Source: Rothia kristinae NBRC 15354 (GTDB lineage Bacteria > Actinomycetota > Actinomycetes > Actinomycetales > Micrococcaceae). From it: a stretch of DNA of 64,000 bases. Made by a program: the position numbers and the translations under genes. Below the pieces are notes generated by a model. It searched no databases. It had not been told where the DNA came from and saw nothing but the letters and a program-made list of their open reading frames with translations. Location of the stretch: assembly GCF_001570865.1 (NCBI RefSeq), contig NZ_BCSM01000009.1, forward strand, positions 48,606-112,605. Direction: 5' to 3'. Below, one piece after another: positions 30,490 to 45,605 of the stretch (its first letter is position 1; each line of letters begins with the position of its first letter).

Positions 30490-31664
30490 CCACCCCCGCC
30501 CTGGGCATCCAGGACATCACCTTCGCCACCGCCCACCACCGCCTGGACCTGGACCTGCTGGCCCAGCACCTGGGCATCGACCCCGCCAAGTTCTCCGTGG
30601 GCATCGGTCAGGAGGCCATGAGCCTGCCCGCCGAGGACGAGGACGTCGTCACCATGGGCGCCGCCGCCGCGGCCCGGATCCTGGCCGACAACGACGTCGA
30701 GGGGCTGCGCACCCTGATCTTCGCCACCGAATCCGGGATCGACCAGTCCAAGGCCGCCGGGGTGCACGTGGCCGCCCTGCTGGGCCTGCCCGCCCAGATC
30801 CGGGTGCTGGAGACCAAGCAGGCCTGCTACTCCGGGGCGGGGGCCCTGCAGCTGGCCCTGGGCGTGGTGGCCCGGCACCCGGAGGAGAAGGTGCTGGTCA
30901 TCGCCTCGGACGTGGCCCGCTACGACCTGGACTCCCCGGGGGAGCCCACCCAGGGCGCGGCCGCGGTGGCCTTCCTGGTGCAGGCCGATCCCGCCCTGCT
31001 GGAGGTGGAGCCGGCCTCCGGGGTGCACACCGCGGACGTCCCGGACTTCTGGCGGCCCAACCACCGGGTCACGGCGCTGGTGGAGGGGAAGTTCTCCATC
31101 TCCGCGTACATGGACGCCCTGGAGGGGGCGTGGGAGGACTACCGCGCCCACGGCGGGGCCGCCTTCGAGGAGATCGACGCCTTCTGCTACCATCAGCCCT
31201 TCACCATGATGGCGGTCAAGGCCCACCAGCGCCTGCGCCGGCACGTGGGGGAGCCCCTGCCCAAGGCGGAGGTGGTCGAGGAGCTCGCCCCGACCGTCGG
31301 ATACAACCGCGTGGTGGGCAACAGCTACACCGCCTCCGTGTTCCTGGCCCTCCTGGCCCTGCTGGACGGGGACGCGGACCTGACCGGGCGGCGCATCGGG
31401 ATCTTCTCCTACGGCTCCGGGGCGGTCTCCGAGTTCTTCTCCGTGCGGGTGCTCCCGGGCTACCGGGCCCACCTGCACCGGGCCGAGCACGCCGCCCAGC
31501 TGGCCGCCCGCGAGCCCGTGGACGTCACCCGCTACCGCGAGCTGCACCCGGGCACGGCGGTCTCCGCCGCCGAGCAGCAGGCCAACCCGCGGGTCACCGC
31601 CGGCCCCTACCGCTTCGTCGGCATCGAGGGCGGGGTCCGCCGGTACGAGGCCACCGGCGCCTGA
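30486..31664 (+). CDS. mvaS: Hydroxymethylglutaryl-CoA synthase
   Basis: The 392-residue thiolase-fold enzyme has GIGQEAMSLPAEDEDVVTMG near residue 40, the acyl-carrying cysteine (about residue 114) in LETKQACYSGAGALQLAL, the YHQPFTMMAVKAHQRL region and the His/Asn motif in YNRVVGNSYTASVFLALLAL. It condenses acetoacetyl-CoA and acetyl-CoA to HMG-CoA. It is last in the operon, overlapping mvaA by four bases. No acetoacetyl-CoA thiolase or NphT7-like synthase is present in the operon, so acetoacetyl-CoA must come from a thiolase encoded elsewhere. No terpene cyclase or prenyltransferase gene follows; the next gene is rpoB. Confidence 0.93.
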   Translation: MTTPALGIQDITFATAHHRLDLDLLAQHLGIDPAKFSVGIGQEAMSLPAEDEDVVTMGAAAAARILADNDVEGLRTLIFATESGIDQSKAAGVHVAALLGLPAQIRVLETKQACYSGAGALQLALGVVARHPEEKVLVIASDVARYDLDSPGEPTQGAAAVAFLVQADPALLEVEPASGVHTADVPDFWRPNHRVTALVEGKFSISAYMDALEGAWEDYRAHGGAAFEEIDAFCYHQPFTMMAVKAHQRLRRHVGEPLPKAEVVEELAPTVGYNRVVGNSYTASVFLALLALLDGDADLTGRRIGIFSYGSGAVSEFFSVRVLPGYRAHLHRAEHAAQLAAREPVDVTRYRELHPGTAVSAAEQQANPRVTAGPYRFVGIEGGVRRYEATGA

Positions 31665-31739
31665 GCTCCAGTCCCGAGCCCGGCGCCCGAGCGCCCCGGC
31701 GGCGTCGTCGAGACCGCGGGAAGCGCTGAGCCCGTCCCC

Positions 31740-31768
31740 TGGACAGGACGGCAGGGTGTGTGTAATGT
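31740..31768 (+). promoter_or_regulatory. rpoB promoter
   Basis: TGGACA (31740-31745), a 17-base spacer and TAATGT (31763-31768) make a good sigma-70-type promoter. It lies in the 338-bp gap between mvaS and rpoB, leaving a leader of roughly 230 bases that includes an unusually AT-rich patch (around 31771-31810). No open frame or terminator is evident in the leader. Confidence 0.5.
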
Positions 31769-32002
31769 GGAGATTTGCGCTTTCCCTAGTTCTTTGTGCC
31801 TTCATATAGCGGTGGGTACAACCGATGGATCCAGCTTCCTCCCGTCCACGCCAGCACGACCACCGTCCGCACCGCATGACGCCGCCGCCACCGCGCGGCG
31901 CGGGCGCCGGGTGAGCGTCGTGCAGCGCCGAGGACCCGCGGGAGCGGTCGGATCCTGAAGGGGAGCCTTCGAGTACAGACAGGTCTGTGGAAGGATCCAA
32001 TC

Positions 32003-35518
<3,516 letters not shown>

Positions 35519-35573
35519 TCCTCCCACCCCATCCACGAGATCGTTCATTCGTTTTTCAAGAGAAAAGGACCCC

Positions 35574-39467
<3,894 letters not shown>

Positions 39468-39474
39468 TGCCGGA

Positions 39475-39508
39475 CCGTGCGGGCGCGGTGAGCACCGCGC
39501 CCGCACGG
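39475..39508 (+). terminator. First terminator after rpoC
   Basis: CCGTGCGGGCGCGGT pairs perfectly with ACCGCGCCCGCACGG across a four-base loop, eight bases after the rpoC stop. No T tract. Confidence 0.75.
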
Positions 39509-39520
39509 TGACGGCACCGT

Positions 39521-39580
39521 GAAGGGCCCCGCCCCGGTCCCGACGCTCGTGAGCGTCGGGGGCCGGTGCGGGGCCCTTCC
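39521..39580. terminator. Second, bidirectional terminator between rpoC and the aromatic island
   Basis: A long inverted repeat: GAAGGGCCCCGCCCCGGTCC on one side and GGGCCGGTGCGGGGCCCTTC on the other, with CCGACGCTC/GAGCGTCGG at the tip. It separates rpoC from the converging dehydratase gene. Confidence 0.75.
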
Positions 39581-39608
39581 CCGTTTCCCAGGTGCTTCGC
39601 CGGGGCTC

Positions 39609-41478
39609 TCAGAGCCCGTCGGTCAGGCGGGCCTGGGCGGCCAGGCGCACCGGGGCATTGGGCCCGCCGTAGCCGTCGTAGCCGTCCAGGCGCTGGACCA
39701 CCTCGAAGAACACCTGCCCGACGGTGCGGGTGTAGAAGTGCAGGAACTCGCCGCGCTCGTCCCGGTCGTACATCAGGTCCAGCTCCCGAAGGGTGGCCAG
39801 GCGCGAGGCCGGCAGCTCGAAGCGGGCGTCGAGGTCCTCGTAGTAGTTCTCCGGCACCGGCAGGAATCCCAGCCCCGCCGCCCGGGCCCGCCGGGCCAGG
39901 GCCAGGATGTCCCAGCAGGCGAAGGCCACGTGCTCCCGGCCCGGGTGGGCGCTGAGGTCCGGGGCCACGTTCAGCGGCAGGCGCACCGAGCCGTCCTCGG
40001 TGCGCACCACCTGGGAGCTGATCAGCCCGTCCGGGCCCGGCACGTCCGTGGCCGCGCGCCGCTCCAGGCCCAGCGCCGCGCGGTAGAACAGCATGGATTC
40101 GGCCTGGTGGTGGCGGGGCTGGGCGAGGTTGACGTGGTCGATCCCGGTGATCAGCGGCTCGCCCGGCTCCCGGTCCAGGCGGGGGACGGCGTCGACGTCG
40201 GGCCGGTCGAACTCCGCGACCCACGCGGGCTGGCCCTCGCTCGCCTCGGTGAGGAAGACCTCGGTCTCGTCCGGGGTGAGGAAGGCCGGGAAGCGCTGCT
40301 CGTCGTCGCGGGTCAGGCGCGCGACCTCGCGGAAGCCCAGCTCGCGGCACCGGCGCGCGGTGCCCTCGGCCGAGGGCACCTGCACGGCCAGGGAGGCGAG
40401 GCTGGCGTCCTCCCGCGCCCAGTGGTCCTCGTTGAGCACGACGCGCGCCGCGCCCTGCTCCCACAGCCCCACCGGCTTGGTCCGGTGCCGACCGCGCGGG
40501 CGGAAGCCCAGCTGCGCCAGCAGGGCCTGCAGCCCGTCGGTGCGCTGCCCGCGCACCTCCGCCCATTGGATCCCGGTGGGTGCCTGGGCCTGCGGCAGCC
40601 GGGTCAGCGCGGCATCGGCGGGAAGCCGCTCGTCCTCCCCGCGCTGCGCCCGCAGCGCGGCCACGCGGTCCTGCAGCCACACCGGGCTGCGGTGGGCCTC
40701 CTGGGCGGTCCGGTACACGTTGGTCTGGCGGTAGGAGTCGTTGAAGATCTCCAGGGACAGCGGCCCCGCGTAGCCGGCGCGCAGCACCGTGTCCAGGAAG
40801 CCGGCCAGGGCGAAGCCGCCCTCCCCGGGGAAGACCCGGTGGTGGCGGGACCAGGAGAGCACGTCCAGGGACATCGGCGGGGCGTCGGCCAGCTGCAGGA
40901 AGAACAGCTTCTGCGCCGGGATGTCCAGGATGCCCTCGGTGGGCCAGTCCCGGGAGAGGATGTGGAAGCTGTCCAGGCAGATCCCGAGGTTCCCCCGGTC
41001 CGCGGCGCGCACGATCCGCCAGGAGTGGTCCACGTCGTTCACCGCCGCCCCCCCAGGCCAGGGCCTCGTAGGCCAGGCGGATGCCGTGGGCCGCGGCGGC
41101 GTCGGCCAGCCTCCCCAGCTGCCGGGCGGTCAGCTCGTCGCCGACGGCGTCATCGGCCGTGACCCCGCCGGCGACGGTGGAGCAGACCAGCATCAGGTCC
41201 ATCCCGAGCCGGCCCATCAGTTTGAACTTCGCCTCGGCTCGGTGCAGGACCCGGGCGAAGTCCTCCTGACTGACCCCCACGGCATCGCGGAAGGGCTGGT
41301 ACAGGTCCAGGCTCAGCCCGAGCCCGGCGGCCAGCTCCCGGATCCGCTCCGGGGACTCCGGGGCGACGACGAGGTCCTGCTCGAAGATCTCCACCCCGTC
41401 GAATCCGGCCGCGGCGGCCGCGCGCAGCTTCTGCACCAGGGTCCCGGACAGGCTCACGGTCGCGATCGAGGTCCTCAT
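39609..41478 (-). pseudogene. qsuB: 3-dehydroshikimate dehydratase-HPPD-like fusion (QsuB/QuiC type), one frameshift
   Basis: The minus-strand reading starts at ATG 41478 (overlapping the aroE-family stop, ATGA) with MRTSIATVSLSGTLVQKLRA and runs as a sugar-isomerase-like TIM barrel to RLAYEALAW; it then shifts frame at a run of seven C (41048-41054 on the plus strand) and continues as VNDVDHSWRIV, CLDSFHILSR, PLSLEIFND and a C-terminal VOC/HPPD-like half with ITGIDHVNLAQP, HVAFACWDIL and VGQVFFEVVQRLDG. Removing one base from the run gives an unbroken 622-residue protein, close to known bifunctional-looking QsuB enzymes that dehydrate 3-dehydroshikimate to protocatechuate. The shift is either a sequencing error or a true inactivation; everything else, including metal ligands, looks intact. 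Confidence 0.85.
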
Positions 41479-42455
41479 CGTCCGGCCTCCTCGTCCTCGG
41501 CGGCGGGCTGGCTCTCCGCGTGGGCGGGGGTCGACTCGGCGGGGGACGGCGGCGTCGGGGTGCCGGGCCCCTGCTGGGCGGTGACCAGTTCGGCGAAGTC
41601 CCGGGCCATCGCCTCCCGGTCCGGGGCCTGCCCGGTGATCAGGGTGAAGGCGTCCACGGCCTGCCCCACGGCCATGCCGCCGCCGGGAAGCACGGGGCAG
41701 CCCAGGGCGCGGGCGCGCCGGATCAGCGGGGTCTCCTGCGGCAGGTAGATCACATCGGCCACCCAGAGTCCCGGGTGCACCAGCTCCAGATCCAGGGGCG
41801 CACCGGGGTGGTGGTGCATCCCGATGGGGGTGGCGTTGAGCAGTCCGGTCGCCTCGCCCACGGCCTCGGGCAGCTGCTCGCGGGACAGGGCGCGGACCTC
41901 GGCCCCGGGGAACAGCCGGGCGTACTCGGCGGCCCGCTCCTCGGCCCGCTGCCGATCCACGTCGAACAGCTCCAGGCGCTGGGCGCCGGCGGCCAGCAGG
42001 GCGTAGGCGGTGGCCGAGCCGGCACCGCCGGTGCCCAGCTGCACCACCCGTGTCAGGTCTGCCGCGGGCAGGCCCGCGGCCAGCGCGGCGGCGAAGCCGG
42101 TGACGTCGGTGTTGTGCCCGATCATCCGTCCGTCCCGGAACAGCACGGTGTTCACCGCGCCCAGCCGGGCGGCCTCCTCGGAGAGCTCGTCCATCGGCGC
42201 CACGGCCAGCTGCTTGCACGGGTGGGTCACGTTGCAGGCGCTGAAGCCGAGCTCGCGGGCCGCGCCGAGCAGCTCCACCCCGTGCTGGGCGGAGACGGGA
42301 CCGGGGTGTCCGGGCAGGGCCTCGAGGTCCACCGGCCGGTAGAGGTAGCGCAGCCCGAGGCGGTCCGCGGCGCGTTCGTGCAGGGGAGGGGTCAGGGAGG
42401 CGGTGATGCCGCCGCCGATCAGACCCACGAGGTGGGATCGGCCGGGAAGGCTCAT
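41475..42455 (-). CDS. qsuD: Quinate/shikimate dehydrogenase, AroE family
   Basis: The ATG at 42455 follows AAGGAG and begins MSLPGRSHLVGLIGGGI; 326 residues. The substrate domain has CNVTHPCKQ (catalytic Lys), NTDVTGFAAAL (catalytic Asp), and the NAD(P) domain has VVQLGTGGAGSATAYALLAA, LNATPIGMHHHPG, and PGGGMAVGQAVDAFTLITG near the end. AroE-family enzymes oxidise quinate and/or shikimate here in the catabolic direction, inferred from the overlapping dehydroshikimate dehydratase gene and divergent ShiA-type transporter. The GGGMAV and NVTHP wording suit the catabolic QsuD type more than biosynthetic AroE. The C-terminal ~35 residues are an Ala/Pro/Glu-rich tail. No catabolic dehydroquinate dehydratase (QsuC) is adjacent. 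Confidence 0.85.
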   Translation of the reverse strand: MSLPGRSHLVGLIGGGITASLTPPLHERAADRLGLRYLYRPVDLEALPGHPGPVSAQHGVELLGAARELGFSACNVTHPCKQLAVAPMDELSEEAARLGAVNTVLFRDGRMIGHNTDVTGFAAALAAGLPAADLTRVVQLGTGGAGSATAYALLAAGAQRLELFDVDRQRAEERAAEYARLFPGAEVRALSREQLPEAVGEATGLLNATPIGMHHHPGAPLDLELVHPGLWVADVIYLPQETPLIRRARALGCPVLPGGGMAVGQAVDAFTLITGQAPDREAMARDFAELVTAQQGPGTPTPPSPAESTPAHAESQPAAEDEEAGR

Positions 42456-42552
42456 GGGGATGCTCCTTGGTCCGGGGAGGGTCCCCGGGGTCGGTGCGTC
42501 GGGGCAGCGGCGCCGCAGTGGCGCAGATCTCGCCGACGGGGTATCGTCGTCG

Positions 42553-42599
42553 ACACTACGCGGAGGTGCGCATCGCGTACAACAGTTCGCACAGCGAAC
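42553..42599. promoter_or_regulatory. IclR-type palindrome and divergent promoter of the shikimate/quinate genes
   Basis: GTTCGCACAGCGAAC at 42585-42599 is a perfect inverted repeat (6-3-6), the form of IclR-family sites. Next to it on the minus strand, TTGTAC (42582-42577), an 18-base spacer and TAGTGT (42558-42553) make a promoter for qsuD-qsuB. The site lies between the divergent dehydrogenase and transporter genes, so one regulator, perhaps the IclR protein at 50960, could control both directions. Confidence 0.5.
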
Positions 42600-42665
42600 A
42601 CATGGGCCCTTCTGCGGCGGGCGTCGCACCGCGCGCCGCCCGTGCCCACGAGACGAAGGAGTCCC

Positions 42666-44102
42666 ATGAGCGAGCAGACCACCCCGGCCCCCGCGCCGGA
42701 CGCCTCCCACACCGGATCGCACGCCCCGGATCCGTCGGATCCGGTGCGCAAGACACCGGGCAAATCCGCCCTGGCCGCCTTCCTGGGGGCCACCCTGGAG
42801 TACTACGACTTCGTGCTCTACGGCACCGCCTCGGCCCTGGTCTTCGGGCACATCTTCTTCCCGGAGGGGGATCCCGTCGTCGCCACCGTGGCCTCCCTGG
42901 CGACCTTCGGCGTGGCCTACATCGTGCGGCCCATCGGCGGGCTGGTGATGTCCCACATCGGGGATCGGGTCGGGCGCAAGCTGTCCCTGCTGATCACCCT
43001 GATGATCATGGGCCTGTCCTCGGTGGCCATCGGCCTGCTGCCCACCTACCAGGCCGTGGGCGCCTGGGCCACGGTGCTGCTCGTGCTGTGCCGGGCCGCG
43101 CAGGGCTTCTCCGCCGGGGCCGAGGCCGCCGGGGCCTCCACCCTGACCATGGAGCACTCCCCGGACGGGCGGCGGGCCTTCTTCACCAGCTTCACCATGA
43201 TCGGCTGCTCGGCCGGCAACGTCCTGGCAGCCCTGGTGTTCATCCCCGTGGCCAACCTGCCCGAGGAGGCCCTGTACGGATGGGGCTGGCGCATCCCGTT
43301 CCTGATCTCCGGGGTCGTGCTGGCCCTGGCCTACTTCGTCCGGGCCCACCTGGATGAGACCCCGGCCTTCGAGGAGTCCAAGGAGACCGGGCAGCTGCAG
43401 GCCGTGCCCGCCGTCGGGGTGCTGCGCACCCAGGGCACGGACGTGCTGCGGGTCTTCCTCATCACCTTCTTCTCCGTGGTGCAGTCCATCATGATGGTCT
43501 ACGCCCTGAACTACGCCTCCAACGTCGTCGGGCTGGACCGCTCCCGGATGCTGCTGGTCAACGCCGTGGCGATGGCGGTGTCCATGGCCGCGATCCCGCT
43601 GCTGGCGGTGCTCTCGGACCGGGTCGGGCGCAAGCCCGTGCTGCTGGTCGGCGCCCTGGGCTGCATCGTGAGCGTCTGGTTCTACTTCGAGGCCATCCAC
43701 GCCGGCAGCTGGGGGCTGATCTTCCTGCTGTGCATCGTCAACCAGGGCCTGTTCTACTCCTGCTGGAACGCCGTGTGGACGGTGTTCTTCCCGGAGATGT
43801 TCGCCGCCCCCGTGCGCTACACCGGCATGGCCATGGGCAACCAGCTGGGTCTGGTGCTCATCGGCTTCGCTCCCTCGATCGCCGCGATCATCGAACCGCG
43901 CTTCGGCTGGCAGGGCGTGGTCGTCTTCGTCGTCGTCTCCATCCTCATCAGCTGCGTCACGATCCTCTCGGCCCGGGAGACGGCCTTCGTGCCGCAGGAG
44001 CGGCTCGGCGGGAAGGCCGTGCAGCAGGCGGTGCGCGAGCAGCGGCGTGCCGCCGCCGAGCAGCGGCGCAGCGACGCCGAGCGGCGCCGAGTCCGCACCT
44101 GA
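42666..44102 (+). CDS. Shikimate-type MFS transporter (metabolite:H+ symporter family)
   Basis: The ATG at 42666 follows GAAGGAG and gives 478 residues. After a ~35-residue polar lead it has the MHS-family pattern with twelve membrane segments: FLGATLEYYDFVLYGTASAL at segment 1, the loop motif GDRVGRKLSLLITLM, LVLCRAAQGFSAGAEAAGAS, WGWRIPFLISG, and a second loop, LSDRVGRKPVLLVGALG. It resembles ShiA, the proton-coupled shikimate importer, and its position opposite qsuD-qsuB supports shikimate, quinate or dehydroshikimate as substrate; protocatechuate is also possible. The C-terminal 35 residues are a basic cytosolic tail rich in Arg. It is upstream of pcaH in the same direction. Confidence 0.82.
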   Translation: MSEQTTPAPAPDASHTGSHAPDPSDPVRKTPGKSALAAFLGATLEYYDFVLYGTASALVFGHIFFPEGDPVVATVASLATFGVAYIVRPIGGLVMSHIGDRVGRKLSLLITLMIMGLSSVAIGLLPTYQAVGAWATVLLVLCRAAQGFSAGAEAAGASTLTMEHSPDGRRAFFTSFTMIGCSAGNVLAALVFIPVANLPEEALYGWGWRIPFLISGVVLALAYFVRAHLDETPAFEESKETGQLQAVPAVGVLRTQGTDVLRVFLITFFSVVQSIMMVYALNYASNVVGLDRSRMLLVNAVAMAVSMAAIPLLAVLSDRVGRKPVLLVGALGCIVSVWFYFEAIHAGSWGLIFLLCIVNQGLFYSCWNAVWTVFFPEMFAAPVRYTGMAMGNQLGLVLIGFAPSIAAIIEPRFGWQGVVVFVVVSILISCVTILSARETAFVPQERLGGKAVQQAVREQRRAAAEQRRSDAERRRVRT

Positions 44103-44108
44103 TACCCG

Positions 44109-44142
44109 CCCGGGCCGACGCCGCCCGCGGCGTCGGCTCGGG
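44109..44142 (+). terminator. Hairpin between the transporter gene and pcaH
   Basis: CCGACGCCG pairs with CGGCGTCGG, extended by CCCGGG/CTCGGG flanks, in the 79-bp gap. It may partly separate transporter and pca transcripts; no clear pca promoter was found in the remaining 39 bases. Confidence 0.5.
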
Positions 44143-44181
44143 TACCCCGCATCCGCCGTCGAGCCCGCGAGAGGACGAGCC

Positions 44182-45015
44182 ATGACCACCCACACCACCC
44201 ACGACGAACGGCCCGCCGGAGCCGAGACGAACGCTCAGGTGCCCACCGACCCCGACGCCGCCGCGGCCAGCCAGCAGGCGATCAGCCGGGAGATCCGGGA
44301 GCAGCACGAGCAGTACGCGGCCTCGGGGACGCGGGAGACCCAGCCGCGCCTGGACTTCGCCCCCTACCGCAGCTCCGCGCTGCGCCACCCGACCAAGGAC
44401 CTGCACCACACCGACCCCGAGCTGATCGAGCTGACCTCCCCGGCCTTCGGGCACCGCGACGTCGGCGAGCTGGAGAGCGACCTGACCATCCAGCACGGCG
44501 GGGAGCCGATCGGGGAGCGCATCCGGGTCAGCGGGCGCGTGCTGGATTCGGCCGGGCGCCCGATGCGCGGGCAGCTCGTGGAGATCTGGCAGGCCAACGC
44601 GGCCGGGCGCTACATCCACAAGCGGGACCAGCACCCGGCGCCGATCGACCGGAACTTCACCGGCATCGGCCGGACCATCACGGGGCAGGACGGCTCCTAC
44701 TCCTTCGCGACCATCAAGCCCGGGCCGTACCCGTGGAAGAACCACCGCAACGCCTGGCGCCCAGCGCACATCCACTTCTCCCTGTTCGGCACGGACTTCA
44801 CCCAGCGGATGATCACCCAGATGTACTTCCCGGGGGACCCGCTGTTCCCGCTGGACCCGATCTACCAGTCCATCGCCGACCAGAAGGCCCGGGACCGGCT
44901 GATCGCGGCCTACGACCACGAGGTCTCCGAGCACGAATGGCTGCTGGGCTACCGCTGGGACATCGTGCTCGGCGGCAGCGGCCGCACCTGGATGGACCCC
45001 GAGGAGGACGCATGA
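44182..45015 (+). CDS. pcaH: Protocatechuate 3,4-dioxygenase beta subunit
   Basis: The ATG at 44182 follows GAGAGGACGAG and gives 277 residues. The intradiol dioxygenase fold includes GRVLDSAGRPMRGQLVEIWQ, then NAAGRYIHKRDQH with the first Fe(III)-ligating tyrosine, IKPGPYPWKNH with the second, and RPAHIHFSLFG with the two histidine ligands. These are the iron-binding residues of the beta subunit. The enzyme opens the ring of protocatechuate to 3-carboxy-cis,cis-muconate. A ~75-residue N-terminal part includes a polar lead and LDFAPYRSSALRHPTKDL. pcaG overlaps its stop by four bases, as expected for subunits made in equal amount. Confidence 0.93.
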   Translation: MTTHTTHDERPAGAETNAQVPTDPDAAAASQQAISREIREQHEQYAASGTRETQPRLDFAPYRSSALRHPTKDLHHTDPELIELTSPAFGHRDVGELESDLTIQHGGEPIGERIRVSGRVLDSAGRPMRGQLVEIWQANAAGRYIHKRDQHPAPIDRNFTGIGRTITGQDGSYSFATIKPGPYPWKNHRNAWRPAHIHFSLFGTDFTQRMITQMYFPGDPLFPLDPIYQSIADQKARDRLIAAYDHEVSEHEWLLGYRWDIVLGGSGRTWMDPEEDA

Positions 45016-45605
45016 GCACCCAGAACCGCACCCCCGTGACCGTGCCGGTCAGCCGCGGCCGGCCCGTCACCGACCCGCCGGAGGACCTCACGCCGACGCC
45101 GGGCCAGACCATCGGCCCGTTCTTCGGCTACGCCACGGCCTACGAGAACAACGGCCTGCCCTTCGGCGGGGGCAGCGAGCTGGTCCACATCGGCGTGCCG
45201 GGCGCGATGCGCTTCTTCGGCACCGTGCGCGACGGCGCCGGGCAGCCGGTCCCGGACGCGATGATCGAGATCTGGCAGGCCGATCGGGACGGTTCGATCC
45301 CGCAGCGCACCGGCTCCCTGGTGCGCAGCGGCTGGGAGTTCACCGGCTGGGGCCGGGACTTCGTGGACCGGGAGGGGACGTTCTCCTTCACCACGGTGCA
45401 GCCGGGCCCGACCGATCCCGGCCACGCCCCGTTCTGGCTGGTCACGATCTTCGCCCGCGGGCTGCTCAACCGCCTGTTCACCCGGGCGTACCTGCCCGAG
45501 GACGAGCAGGCGCTCGCGGCCGACGACGCCGGACAGGAGGGTGCCGATGAGGAGGGCGTCGGGCAGGATCGCGCCGACCGGCGGGGGGTCGCGGCCGATG
45601 GCTGA
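45012..45605 (+). CDS. pcaG: Protocatechuate 3,4-dioxygenase alpha subunit, C-terminus abnormal
   Basis: The ATG overlaps the pcaH stop; 197 residues. TPTPGQTIGPFFGYATAY near residue 27, GQPVPDAMIEIWQADRDG, SGWEFTGWGRDF and LVTIFARGLLNRLFTRAYLP are typical of PcaG, which lacks the iron ligands and shapes the active site with PcaH. After RAYLPEDEQALAAD, however, the last ~30 residues are an acidic string (GQEGADEEGVGQDRADRRG) and the usual C-terminal strand ending in an ETVFFD-like motif is missing. None of the other forward frames restores it. The end also overlaps the pcaB start by eight bases. This suggests deletion/replacement of the tail, with uncertain effect on assembly. Confidence 0.88.
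   Translation: MSTQNRTPVTVPVSRGRPVTDPPEDLTPTPGQTIGPFFGYATAYENNGLPFGGGSELVHIGVPGAMRFFGTVRDGAGQPVPDAMIEIWQADRDGSIPQRTGSLVRSGWEFTGWGRDFVDREGTFSFTTVQPGPTDPGHAPFWLVTIFARGLLNRLFTRAYLPEDEQALAADDAGQEGADEEGVGQDRADRRGVAADG

Noticed and set aside
45541..45597. Earlier ATG for pcaB
   Set aside because: It reads through the tail of pcaG in another frame; the ATG at 45598 fits the family N-terminus and operon overlap better.
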